A DNA stretch of 64,000 nt from contig CP150555.1 of NCBI GenBank assembly GCA_049487715.1, forward strand, positions 62,001 through 126,000, given 5' to 3'. The notes beneath the pieces were generated by a model. That model did not search any database. It was given only the letters and a program-made list of their open reading frames with translations, and was not told where the DNA came from. Numbering within the stretch: the stretch's first letter is position 1; each line of letters starts with the position of its first letter. The position numbers were made by a program, and so were the translations under genes. Positions 53,934 to 63,998 of this stretch are shown here, one piece after another. The DNA comes from Pycnococcus provasolii. Lineage: Eukaryota; Chlorophyta; Pseudoscourfieldiophyceae; Pseudoscourfieldiales.

Positions 53934-54866
53934 TCACGCGGACTCGCCTGACTTCTGCTCAGTCACTTTTTGATTTCTTTTCTTCTTGTGGTTGTGGATG
54001 AAGTGCTTCACTTGCGCGAGTGTGATCTCCTTGAACTGCTCGGCGTACGGCGACGTCGACCAAGCCGCCACGTCCCTCGTTCCGCTCTTCCACTCGATGG
54101 ACTCCGCGAAGTCTCTCATGGCTCTCCGCTCATCGTTCGTCGACTTGCTCACGACGCGCCGCTTCTCCACTCGGCCCGCGTGCACACCGGTACTATCTTG
54201 GTGATGTTGATGCCTTTGAGGTGGATGTTTAAGCGTGCTAGTCGTCGGCGGCGGAGGATGCGGCAAAGGAGGCGGTGGAGCTTCGAAAGCTTGGTCGGTA
54301 TGTGCGACGTCGTCGTGATCTTTCAGGTTTCCCAACTTTGCCCCGCGAAGTTGTGCAAGTTCGTATCTTAGAGGTTGCACCTGCTTCGTCACCTCGTCTC
54401 GAACGAGCGCGCATAGGATGTTCCACAAGGCGGGATCTGTTGTACCGAATAGCTGTGCAAGCTGTGCTGGAACTTGGGACGAAGTCGGTTGCACTGATGA
54501 CGGCATTGTTGGCACCGGCGGTGGCGGAGGTGGTAGTTGTGCTTGATGTGACGGTGCAAGGCTCATTGGAAGCATGCTTCCCATACCTGCACATACACCG
54601 CCACTCCCCAGCAGGTATTGTCTCGCCACCGCCTGATTCTGACGAATTTGCTGCTGCTGCTGCTGCTGCTGCGGTTGCTGCGCCACGGCCATGTTGATCA
54701 GCATTTGCTGCAGCTTCGCCGCAACGATTCCCTGCTGAGCGCCTTGCATAGCCGTGAGCGCCGCGTGTTGTGCCCTTTCCGCGTCCGCCGCATTGACGTA
54801 CTGTCTTGTGGCGGCTGCTTCATCTTGCCCTATCTTCCCCTTCTGACTCTTTGCGTCACTTTGCAT
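53934..54866 (-). CDS. Gln/Pro-rich protein with basic C-terminus, unknown function
   Basis: 310 aa from the ATG at 54866. It contains an eight-Gln run, two poly-Pro blocks, PAQLAQLFGTTDPALWNILCALVRDEVTKQVQPLRYELAQL, which looks like a short helical module, and a C-terminal WSTSPYAEQFKEITLAQVKHFIHNHKKKRNQKV, with a basic end that may be a nuclear signal. The combination resembles transcription co-regulators but no named domain was found. A TGTAA box occurs below the stop. Codon choice matches neighbours. Confidence 0.6.
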   Translation of the reverse strand: MQSDAKSQKGKIGQDEAAATRQYVNAADAERAQHAALTAMQGAQQGIVAAKLQQMLINMAVAQQPQQQQQQQQIRQNQAVARQYLLGSGGVCAGMGSMLPMSLAPSHQAQLPPPPPPVPTMPSSVQPTSSQVPAQLAQLFGTTDPALWNILCALVRDEVTKQVQPLRYELAQLRGAKLGNLKDHDDVAHTDQAFEAPPPPLPHPPPPTTSTLKHPPQRHQHHQDSTGVHAGRVEKRRVVSKSTNDERRAMRDFAESIEWKSGTRDVAAWSTSPYAEQFKEITLAQVKHFIHNHKKKRNQKVTEQKSGESA

Positions 54867-56198
54867 CCCTGTCCCCTCCCCCAAGGCCCACCTTGTAGGT
54901 GTGCGTGTTGTGGACACTGTGACCACGAACAGCGGGTAATAAGGTGGCCGTGGCCCGTGATAAGAGCTATCACTGAGCGTCCACGTGCGAGAGCAGCCTG
55001 CGGTGCACAAAGCTTACTCTCGTTGCTATATCGTTATATGATGTGAGATGTTGTTCAGTTTTGTTTACGCTGGTTACTGCAACAGCGGTGCGTTGGTTTT
55101 AAGGCGTTCCTTATCGTGATGTAGTCGTGACGTGATAGATATATATAATATACGAGGAGTGTATGTTCGTTTTATGTTTCTGTCAAAAGCCGTCGGCGGG
55201 ATGGGTCACCAGACCTAATAAGGCTGATGTGTGTGTGTGTGTGTCTCTCTTTTTCTCTCTCTCTCCGTCGTCTTGTGGTGTTGACTTTCGCGCGTGTGTC
55301 AGGGTTTTGTCAGATCACGTGATTTTTGCGTTGCGAAAGAGTACCGTGACGAACAAAAGTTGAATCGAATGTTGATCGAAGTTGATCATTCATTTTTGAT
55401 TATCCGATCAGCCACTCATTTCATCACATTTCCACATCACGTGAATTCGTGAAAAGCATCAGCCACCTCGCTTCCCGACGACTTTTCCATCGGGAAAGAA
55501 ACAGGGGGTGGCGGCAAAGATTCCTTCCCAGACTTCTCCTACCCGGACAGCCGGAGGAGAAGCGCTACCCTCCAGGTCCAGGTGAGGCCGTGAGGAGAGC
55601 TTGTCATGACTCCGCATGAGCTGGATCCATCCATGCAAGGCAGGCACGAGAAGTGTATGTCCGGTCCGGAGGAGGCATGCCATGCATGAGCTGCAAAACA
55701 CCCCGAAACAGGGAACCCAAACCCCAAACAAGAACTCCAACACCAAACCCCGAACTCCAACACCAAACCCCGAACTCCAACCCTAACCCCGAACTCCAAC
55801 ACCAAACCCCGAACTCCAACCCTAACCCCGAACTCCAACCCGAACCTTTTCGAAGCTCAGCGGGATGCCCTTTTCGAAGCAACCCCCCCTGAGGCCCTGA
55901 CAGCCTGATGAGCCGTTCCTTCCCCTGACCGAGCTGAGCCTGTGCTGTGCCTGGAGCCTCGGGACGGAACACGAGTCCCGAACTCTCCCCCAAGGAGGCG
56001 TGAGGGAAGCTACGGAGGGTTGGAGCAAGGGGAAATATAAGAGTTTAATATCATCTCCCCTTGCTGCCTTGGTTTAAGACTTTGAGGGTTTCCCAAGAAA
56101 GAAAGCAAAAAAGAAAGGGGACGAAGCAGGCGGAGTTCTCTCCCCCTCCCCTCTCTCCCCGCCGCCTTGTTGTGTGTGTGTGCACTTTTTATCCAGTC
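54867..56198. other. 1.3-kb spacer with AACCCCGAA minisatellite
   Basis: Between the Gln-rich gene (minus) and the 1840-aa gene (plus). Contains (TG)n/(TC)n runs (55230-55265), an AT-rich segment (55365-55450) and the minisatellite at 55746-55845. No gene recognised. Confidence 0.65.
55746..55845. repeat. 19/20-bp minisatellite, unit AACCCCGAACTCCAAC plus 3-4 bp
   Basis: Five exact copies of the 16-bp core start at 55746, 55766, 55785, 55805 and 55824, with spacings alternating 20 and 19 bp (a 39-bp higher-order period). Linkers are ACCA or CCT. A degenerate copy precedes it (from about 55720). Confidence 0.93.
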
Positions 56199-59100
56199 AT
56201 GTCTGCAGCACGCCCTTCTTCTTCGGTTACGGTCACGCCTCGCGGTCACTCCACTCTTGGTAGGACTCATCGTAGTTCTCCAGGGCAATGTAAGGAGACA
56301 TGTAGCCGCCGTGCTGGTGTTTTAACGCGTGTCGCGCACAAGGATCTCACGGATATGACGGATAAGAATGGGGGAAGGGGGAGTACCAACACAAACGACG
56401 CCTCGTTGGAAAGTGGTTGTTCAGAAGGGGACGTGGCAAACTTTGAGACAGCTGTGGTGCCGAGTCAACAAAACTCCAACGAAACTCGGAACGGGACGCA
56501 CGATGCTTCCACATCAGACGACGACGCCGTGAGCTCGTTTGACATGTTCCTAGCTGGACACGTACCGCACGACGAAGAAGAAGAAGAGGAGGAGGAGGAG
56601 GAAGACGCACACGCGACAGCGCCTTCGCCACCACCACCGCCACCGCCGCCGCCGCCGCCAAGGCAACCGCCACGCCGACGACTGCAGGAGCTCGTATCGT
56701 CATCCGCCGACTCCGACGACTCCGACAACGACGACAACGACCCGATATCACGCGTCCTGCTCGACGCCCTCTCCTCCTCCCCCTTTGGCGGCACGAACGA
56801 CGACGCCGCTGCCGAAACCAGCAACAACAACTTCTCTCTCGAAGACATACGACGACGTGAAGCGTCCACAACAGCGTCGTGGATTGCTTCCTCCCCCCCG
56901 TCGCAGTCAACGCCGCTTCCAGACGCGCTCGAGAGCCTCACGGATATCGCGAGTGCGTACGCGGATGCGCTTGGTAGCATTGACGACGAGCTCGCGCGCG
57001 CGACGAAAAAGAGGTGGAAGTCATTTGCGGCTGACGCCGCAAACTACCGTGCGAAGGTTCCGCCGAACCCAAACGTGCACGCTCGCTACGTGCTATCGCG
57101 CACGCCGGCGCAATCCATGGGCATGTTCCCCGTGTCGCGCGCGCTTGAGGAACATGAAGTACTGAATGACATGGACCGAGCCGAGGTGGCGCAGGGTATA
57201 CAGCGCATTCTCTTGCACGCAATGCCATATACGGAGTCTAGAATGCAAGGTGAGCAGTCGTCCTCCATGTCAACGTCCTTTGCACGCCGATTCCTGCTCA
57301 CCGGGCACAGCATGCTCGCGGGGATCACCGTGATGCTGTACGGCCACGGGAGCGGTCAGCGCAAGCACGTCGAAGCAGCGAGCGCTCATGTCAGGAATCT
57401 GTGCGGAGCATCGGTGGAGAAGCTTGCACACGCCGCACGCACGGCGCCGCCAGAGCCGCTCGACTTGAAGGCTATCCGCGTTGGCGTAGACGCCATGGAC
57501 GTTGCACAGGGTCACGCGAAGAGCGCCGCGGCGGCGTCAGGAGAGGCGGCGGAGCTGCACGTGCTTGGCATGCTCGGACGCGCGACGAGGGCTGACCTTT
57601 CCATGAAATACGACGACGACGAAGGCGGCTCTTCGGGAATTATCACCGAACGCTGGGAGCGCCGCCGTGCCCTCGCTCGGGATCAGGTTCGTCATATCGA
57701 CAATGCCATTGACATCTTCCGCGACGCAAGAGCCGCCGGTATTGCACTTCTGGAGCGCATCGCGATGGAGCTCAAGACGATGCGCGAGAAGGAAGGTTTT
57801 GGCGATGCATCCGAACGCCAGCCATCCGCCGCGTTGGCTGAGATGGAGGCGGCTGCCGAGCACGTCACCTCGCTCCTGTCTAGCGCGGGAGCGGAGGAGG
57901 CGCTGGCAATGGAGATGGCCATTACCGCAAATCTTCTCGCAGACTCGCCAACTGCAAGCCTCGATGAGCTGCAAACACCCGCCGCACTTGCGCAGCACGA
58001 TGCCATACCGCTGCAGTCGCCTGAGCCGCTCAACGCGCTCAAGTCCGTCGTCGAGTTGGTGGAGCGGGTCGTGCTCCCAGCAGCCGACGCTGCTAAGGCT
58101 GCTGCTGCTCGCGACGGTGGCGATGCACAAAGGGAGGCCGCGGATGCGGGCCGCTCGCACATGGCAACTCCGCTGGCGGCTCACTGCATGCTGTCCACTG
58201 GCGCATTGCTCTTCGCGCTCAGGAGGTACTCCGAGGCTGCAGAATTTCTTGGCGCCGCTCACGAGGGATTCCATGCGTGGCACTACACTCCCCGTGCGTC
58301 GCCGTACTGCGCCGCGTACATGTACGTAATACTCTGCGAGCTGCGCCGTCGGTCCGCGTCGCCAGAAACCCATCAGGTGCATCCACTTGACGGCGAATCG
58401 GCAAGCTGCGTCGCTCGTCTACGCCATCTTCTGCTCGAGCCACTTCAGGAAAAGCCGGAGTCGCCCCTGTCTGCGCCGCTGGAAGATATCCAGAGCTTGC
58501 CCACCGACGAGCTGCTCGATATGATGCGCGATGCAATTGGTTTATGTGAGGCGGCGTTCGGGACGACGCACGTGCTTACCGTGCAATTTCACGTCGAGTA
58601 TGCGACGACAATGTTGGGTATGCTTCTCGACCCTTCCGAAGGAATGTCACGAATGGCCGAGCGCTTCGTCCTAGGTGGCGACGTGAGCAGCAACTCGTGG
58701 GCACTTGGGTACCCCACCAAACCAGGCATGGCGCGCATGTCGCGAGCAGGTGCCCGTGCCGCTTCCGTAACTCAGTGGCTCGCACGCCCAGATCAGATGA
58801 GATCATCTGAGCAGCCGGCACCTCGGTGGCTGTCGCACTGGCAGACGGCATCGGGGAGCCTGCTGTTTGCCGCGCACGCAAGTGCACGCCGACGTGCCTT
58901 CCGCGCGTCGGCGGATAAGTCCATGGCAGGCTGGGACGACGTGATGACGCGAACAGTAGAACACCATCGCCAAGCACATGCAAAGGATGAAGGCATGGGC
59001 ACGCTCAACGGCGCGCTGTCAAATGACAGCGGCGACAAAGAGGCTGAAATTGGCGTGCCCATGATAACGCGATCGACGGCGGAACAGCAGTCGTCGGAGC

Positions 59101-61721
59101 AGTTTGCGAAACGGCTCGATCTGGATGTGAAAGACATGCAAGAATCTGACAGAAAAATGTGGCGCACATTCCCGGAGCAGATTGTCAGCGAGGATCTTAC
59201 GAGCGCTGGATCCGCGGAGATTCTCTGGAGGCCCACGGCTCACATTCATGTGCACGAGTCGTACCACGCTCTGCAGTGCATCACACTCATTCAGGAAACG
59301 CGTCGATTTGCGCTTGCCAACGGCTGGCTTCCAGGCGATCATAAAGAGACTGACCAAGACACCAGCACAGTGCCATGGCGAACGTGGCGAACGCTCGCCG
59401 GCCGACTCGAGGGATCACTAATCTCCCTTCGGCTCGATCTTCAGCAGTGGAGCCAGGCTGCGACGATGTCGTCCTACGACGCCGCTTCGATGTACGGAAC
59501 CAGGTACGCTCTGGCTGCGGCACGCCATGCGAATGCGTACATCGAGGCAGCATCGAACGTGATAGAGCGTCGCGCCTTGAGGCCAGCCAGCTGGTCACCT
59601 AAGGATGCGGATGATGACCATCCTCGCTCGGTAGCGTGGCGTCTGCTCGCACGTGCAAATCGTATCGTGTGCGGCAAGATGTTCAGTCGCGTGCTTGACA
59701 CGGCTGCACGCGAAGACGCCAAGGAAATTCCCAAAACCATGGTTCCCCTCCTTCTGCTGAGCAAGATTCGCGTATCCGTAGAGTGCGCGCGCACAGCAAG
59801 CCTCGCAGAAAGTGCAATCGACGGGTCAGACTACCGCGCCTTTGCGCGTGTGCAGGGCATTGGCAAAACTCGCACAGATGCCGTGGCAAGGCTTCTTGGT
59901 CCGGACAATGCGCAGGAGCGCGCATTTGCGGGCCTGTACGAGTCGGCGATGATTTGGGATGAAGAGCCGAGCTTTCGAGATCTTTGGCGAGATGCGCGCG
60001 CAGCCGTTGGCGAGCCAATGGCGGCTTCTAATGACCATGATCAGGCTAGCACTAGCGCGGAAGAGCTGCGCGATTTGTCGCCCGTGGAGGTACATCTGCT
60101 CGTGCTTCGCGCAAGATGCAGCGGTGAGATGGGTCTTGCGCTGCTTCGCAAGGCGCGTCGTGAAGCTGTGATGCACTTCGAGCGCGAAGATGGCGGCGAG
60201 GATGGCTCTGACGCTGAAGAAGATAACGCAAGACGCGAGCAGGGTATGGCGGAGCTGCAATTTGCCGCGAGCCTGCTGGAGCAGGCTGCTGAGGTGCTTT
60301 GGCTTCTGCGCGATCGCGTCGAGTCTGTGTGTGCGCAGCCTGGCGATGCATGGATCACAGGATTTGACGAAGATGCCCCGGAGATTGTGCAAACCCTCGC
60401 CAAGAGCTGCGGTGGATGCCTTCATTTGCTCCCTGCAATGCACGACGTTGATATTCTCCTGCCGTCTATGCTTGTGGACGTGAGCCGGTACTACGGCGCA
60501 GCTTACACGTGCTTCCGTGACGCAGAACGGTTCGTGGGAATGCCGCTCGTGCTCGGCGAGCACGGCGGTGTCTCGCTCACGCGTTACTTGTGGCGTGCTG
60601 CGGAGGCTGCGCGCATGGCGGATGAGTCGGTTGATGTGCAGCGCGGGGAATCCATTGACGCGTACGCGATTGGTACCACAGGCGTCCAGAGGCTGATTTG
60701 CAATCGCTGGATGGTAGAGTGGCTTGGCACGTCTCTAGCGCACGTGCCCGCGCATCTTGGTGTCAAGCTCGAGCCATCTGAGGCAAATGACATGGTTGTT
60801 GACGACTACGCGCGCAAGTCGCTGCTCCGGCAAAAATACCAGCGCGATTACGTGCGCTGTCTCGATGCGGCTTTCCAGCGCACGACCGCGGACATTCCCG
60901 CGCCAGTGTCAGCTGTGCGCTCCGGTGCAGCGAGCCGGTTTGCAGTGGAGGCTGCTCTCCAACTAGCTTCGCCGCCACCGATGGCGCACCGAGTCGTTGA
61001 TCACAGCCTGTATGCGTCGATTGCCGACGTGGTGCCGCTCATGCTGCACGCTGGCGTGGCACTCACGGAGCTCGGCTTTGAGTTGTGCACCTATGGCGGC
61101 TACGCCGAGAGCGCCGAAGTGGATTCCTCTCGCTCGCGTTCGAATGAGGAGGAACTCGACGATCCTCTCGAGGTGCTCGCGCTCGCGATGAAGTCATTCG
61201 ACAAGGCGATGAAGACATTGCGCGATCGTGATGGGGACCTACCACCCGGGGAGTCGTCGCCCATTTTGCGACAGCAGCGCCGTGCCCGCGTTATCTACGG
61301 CATTGCGCTTGGCCTGAGCGGCTTTCCCGAGAGCTCAAACCGTGCGCTCGTGGATGCTGTTCCTCAGCTGAAGTTTGCAAGTGAGGAGGAGGACGACGAG
61401 GCAGATCTTATCATTGAATTTGCCAAGGAGAGGATCTACTTCAACGACCAATACATCGCATCGCTGGAGAGGAAACGAAGAGACATGGAAGAAATGCTGG
61501 CGATCGAGAAAAAGTATGCCGTCGACGGCGACGAACTAGGCTTGGCGCTCACGACCTGCAAGCTCGCCGTGATACTCGTCAAGACGGGTGACGTTGAACG
61601 CGCAAAACAACTTCTCGACAACTGCGGCGGAGAGATCGCGGCGGCGGGTGAGCCTTACGTGAACGAGCTCAAGTATGCTGTTGACATGTGCGAGTCCTAT
61701 GACAGATTTTCACAAGTGTAA
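56199..61721 (+). CDS. Very large helical protein (1840 aa) of unknown function
   Basis: A single intron-free frame from the ATG at 56199. Residues 1-235 are disordered: Ser/Thr-rich, a poly-Glu run (from about 125), a poly-Pro block and an acidic SSSADSDDSDNDDND block. The rest is long, Ala-rich and helical with TPR-like segments; for example AAHCMLSTGALLFALRRYSEAAEFLGAAHEGF, FGTTHVLTVQFHVEYATTMLGM and the C-terminal LALTTCKLAVILVKTGDVERAKQLLDNCGGE resemble helical-hairpin repeats. No catalytic motif, transmembrane segment or signal peptide was found. Large soluble TPR scaffolds occur in cilia and the cytoskeleton, but the assignment is open. The stop overlaps GTGTAAT, a TGTAA box. Confidence 0.75.
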   Translation: MSAARPSSSVTVTPRGHSTLGRTHRSSPGQCKETCSRRAGVLTRVAHKDLTDMTDKNGGRGSTNTNDASLESGCSEGDVANFETAVVPSQQNSNETRNGTHDASTSDDDAVSSFDMFLAGHVPHDEEEEEEEEEEDAHATAPSPPPPPPPPPPPRQPPRRRLQELVSSSADSDDSDNDDNDPISRVLLDALSSSPFGGTNDDAAAETSNNNFSLEDIRRREASTTASWIASSPPSQSTPLPDALESLTDIASAYADALGSIDDELARATKKRWKSFAADAANYRAKVPPNPNVHARYVLSRTPAQSMGMFPVSRALEEHEVLNDMDRAEVAQGIQRILLHAMPYTESRMQGEQSSSMSTSFARRFLLTGHSMLAGITVMLYGHGSGQRKHVEAASAHVRNLCGASVEKLAHAARTAPPEPLDLKAIRVGVDAMDVAQGHAKSAAAASGEAAELHVLGMLGRATRADLSMKYDDDEGGSSGIITERWERRRALARDQVRHIDNAIDIFRDARAAGIALLERIAMELKTMREKEGFGDASERQPSAALAEMEAAAEHVTSLLSSAGAEEALAMEMAITANLLADSPTASLDELQTPAALAQHDAIPLQSPEPLNALKSVVELVERVVLPAADAAKAAAARDGGDAQREAADAGRSHMATPLAAHCMLSTGALLFALRRYSEAAEFLGAAHEGFHAWHYTPRASPYCAAYMYVILCELRRRSASPETHQVHPLDGESASCVARLRHLLLEPLQEKPESPLSAPLEDIQSLPTDELLDMMRDAIGLCEAAFGTTHVLTVQFHVEYATTMLGMLLDPSEGMSRMAERFVLGGDVSSNSWALGYPTKPGMARMSRAGARAASVTQWLARPDQMRSSEQPAPRWLSHWQTASGSLLFAAHASARRRAFRASADKSMAGWDDVMTRTVEHHRQAHAKDEGMGTLNGALSNDSGDKEAEIGVPMITRSTAEQQSSEQFAKRLDLDVKDMQESDRKMWRTFPEQIVSEDLTSAGSAEILWRPTAHIHVHESYHALQCITLIQETRRFALANGWLPGDHKETDQDTSTVPWRTWRTLAGRLEGSLISLRLDLQQWSQAATMSSYDAASMYGTRYALAAARHANAYIEAASNVIERRALRPASWSPKDADDDHPRSVAWRLLARANRIVCGKMFSRVLDTAAREDAKEIPKTMVPLLLLSKIRVSVECARTASLAESAIDGSDYRAFARVQGIGKTRTDAVARLLGPDNAQERAFAGLYESAMIWDEEPSFRDLWRDARAAVGEPMAASNDHDQASTSAEELRDLSPVEVHLLVLRARCSGEMGLALLRKARREAVMHFEREDGGEDGSDAEEDNARREQGMAELQFAASLLEQAAEVLWLLRDRVESVCAQPGDAWITGFDEDAPEIVQTLAKSCGGCLHLLPAMHDVDILLPSMLVDVSRYYGAAYTCFRDAERFVGMPLVLGEHGGVSLTRYLWRAAEAARMADESVDVQRGESIDAYAIGTTGVQRLICNRWMVEWLGTSLAHVPAHLGVKLEPSEANDMVVDDYARKSLLRQKYQRDYVRCLDAAFQRTTADIPAPVSAVRSGAASRFAVEAALQLASPPPMAHRVVDHSLYASIADVVPLMLHAGVALTELGFELCTYGGYAESAEVDSSRSRSNEEELDDPLEVLALAMKSFDKAMKTLRDRDGDLPPGESSPILRQQRRARVIYGIALGLSGFPESSNRALVDAVPQLKFASEEEDDEADLIIEFAKERIYFNDQYIASLERKRRDMEEMLAIEKKYAVDGDELGLALTTCKLAVILVKTGDVERAKQLLDNCGGEIAAAGEPYVNELKYAVDMCESYDRFSQV

Positions 61722-61851
61722 TATCGTAATTAAACTGCGAACCACAAAAAAAAACCTCCGTTGAATAAAATAGAATTCTCCATATCTCCCCATCCGCAGA
61801 CTAGAGCAAGAGGGGTGGTGGTAAGTCGGATAAAGAAGAACACACATATTT

Positions 61852-63889
61852 CTACATGACGACGCGGCTAACGGCATGTTTCCAAACAATCTTGCTAGCC
61901 TCGTACGCCCAAGCTTCTACGAAGAGCGCGCATGCTACGGCATTTGCGTTCGCAGCTCCGCTCTCCACGATGTCTGATGCGCGTGTGGGCGCGTCAACGC
62001 TAAGAACATTTTCCTTTGGTTTCTTTCCAAACGCCAACGTCGTCCTTCCCAAATTGGCGTCATCGTCGGGTGGCGAAACATAGCGTTTCATTTCGTTCAT
62101 CATCTCCTTCGTGAGCGTTCGCGGCGGCTCGCCCACAGGTACGAACGCCGGCGCTTCTCCGGGCGTCACTTCGCCAGCGAGTAGACTAAGCAGCGCGGCT
62201 AGGCATTCCGCCTCCTCTTCCTCAGCCACCTTCCCGCCAGCGCTAGCCTTCTTCGTGTCGCGCGCACGCCAAGCCACACCCTTATCGGATCGAAACCACT
62301 TCAACTGCTTACGAGCCAAAGTACGCGTCGCGGTACGCACCGACTCGCGGCAGGCGCGTAATGCCTCGATTGATGATGGTTTGAGTGCGCACGGCACGTC
62401 GTCGTCGTCGTCGTCGTCGTCGTTGTGTGTAGGCGGCAGCGCGCCGTCGGAGATACCACCTGATGCGCTCGTCAAGGTACGCGAGAGCCTGCCGGTATCC
62501 AACCGCACGCGCAACAGGCTGTGCATCCGCCTCCGGTCCAGCTGCGGACTCCGCATCGTCTGCGGTGACAGGTCCTGCCCAAGGCGGCGATGCGTCGCAC
62601 TTCGCCGCCTCATGCACCCACGAACCTAGCGTCCAAGAACGTGAGAGTTTTGCAGAAATGAGCTCGCACGCGGGTGAGTACGAATCGACAGCGGTATCGT
62701 CGAGTGCCACGAGCCGTTCGTATATAAGAGCACTCTCGCCGAGAAGGGCTCGTCTCGGATCCACCGCCACGCCAAGCTCTCGCCACGTGCGAGCTGCCTG
62801 CACAACTTTCGTCGCATGCTGCCGCAGGCTACCGTCATTATCTGGCGTGCTGATTGTATCTCCTCTCTCTGGTCCAAGGAAGAGGCGATCCACACGCCTG
62901 TCTAGGCTTGCGTACAGATGAGGGCGATCGACGGGGCACAGCTGCACGCAGTGCCATTTAATGCCATCTGTGTTGTTATTGACCTCGTCAGTCGACGCGC
63001 CGCCGTCGCCGCTGTTTCTTTTACCCTGCTCAACACTTCCACCAGCTTTGGACATGGCCCACGGCTTCCCAGATGCCGAGACAATCTGCACGGCGCGCTC
63101 GAGTCGGTAATAGTCGTTTCGCCTCACTTCGCGAAATAGCGCCGCGCTGTCCGGGTCGCCTAGGTCGTCGAGCACGCGTGTTACCGCGTCCCACTGTGCG
63201 TTGGCGTCGCCGCCAGCACGCATAGCCTCCGCTTTTGCAGCCTGAATCAAATTTCTCGCGTGCGCAGCACTTTCCGCGGTTCGTTCCGGGCCGCTAGGCG
63301 GTCCGTGAAGCAGAAAGTTGACGTAGAACGACGTTCCTCCCACCACCACGGGCACGCCACCTCGCTCGACGACTTCGTTGGCCAGCGTTGCCGCCTGTTC
63401 GATGAAAATACCGGCGGAGAAGCGTGAGCTAGGGTCCGTCGCCGTTTGTCTTCTCGGAAGGTCCATGACGTCGATGAGATGGTGCGGCACGCCAACGCGT
63501 TCTTCGAGCGGCATCTTGTTCGTTCCGACGTCCAGCTCGCGGTACACTTGCATGGAGTCTGCGGAGATGACCTCGCCGGGCACGCCTGCGTGCTCTCTCA
63601 GCAGGAGGCACAGCCTAACAGCGACGTCGCTCTTGCCCACTCCGGTCGGTCCAGTGATGATGACACCTTGTTTTGGTGTTTGTTTGATGCGCGACGCGAG
63701 ATGGGCGCAGGACGCTGACGCTGACGCTGACGCTGAGGCGGAGTGACGTTGCTGTGACGTAGCCGCTGAGCTGACGCGTCGCAGGGCTGAGAAGAGCGCG
63801 GAGCATAGGCAGATCCTGGACGTGCACTTCTTCATGAGACTTCGAGGTGACATTGCTGGGCGAGACGACAGACCGACGAGGCGCGTCAT
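61852..63889 (-). CDS. tRNA dimethylallyltransferase (MiaA/IPT), organellar, with an apparent frameshift
   Basis: The main frame begins at the ATG at 63889 (MTRLVGLSSRPAMSPRSL..., a presequence). IPT motifs: P-loop ITGPTGVGKS (78-87), EVISADSMQVYRELDVGTNKM, VPHHLIDVMD, GGVPVVVGGTSFYVNFLLHG, DYYRLERAVQIVSASGKPWA and AVGYRQALAYL. After this the frame runs into an Arg-rich, non-family tail. The conserved C-terminal helix, IEALRACRESVRTATRTLARKQLKWF, is encoded in the next frame (down to the stop at 61852). The shift must lie between about 62490 and 62340, around a (GAC)8 tract. I found no GT-AG pair with matching phases, so an indel is the simplest explanation. IPT adds dimethylallyl to A37 of tRNAs and supplies cis-cytokinins. 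Confidence 0.83.
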
Positions 63890-63956
63890 TCTTGATGGCA
63901 AGGGAAAAAGCCCACTCAAAAGGGTAAAAGGTAGTTCGACGGGGTGCGGCCGGCGG

Positions 63957-63998
63957 CTAACCCTAACCCTAACCCTAACCCTAACATAAACCCTAACA
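63957..63998. repeat. Interstitial telomere-type tract (CCCTAA) at the window edge
   Basis: CTAACCCTAACCCTAACCC-type units with one ATAA variant, beginning 68 bp upstream of the IPT start codon; relative to that gene it reads TTAGGG. Confidence 0.92.

Noticed and set aside
55720-55847. Minisatellite as CRISPR array
   Set aside because: Units are 19-20 bp with 3-4 bp linkers, too short for repeat-spacer structure, and no cas genes are present.
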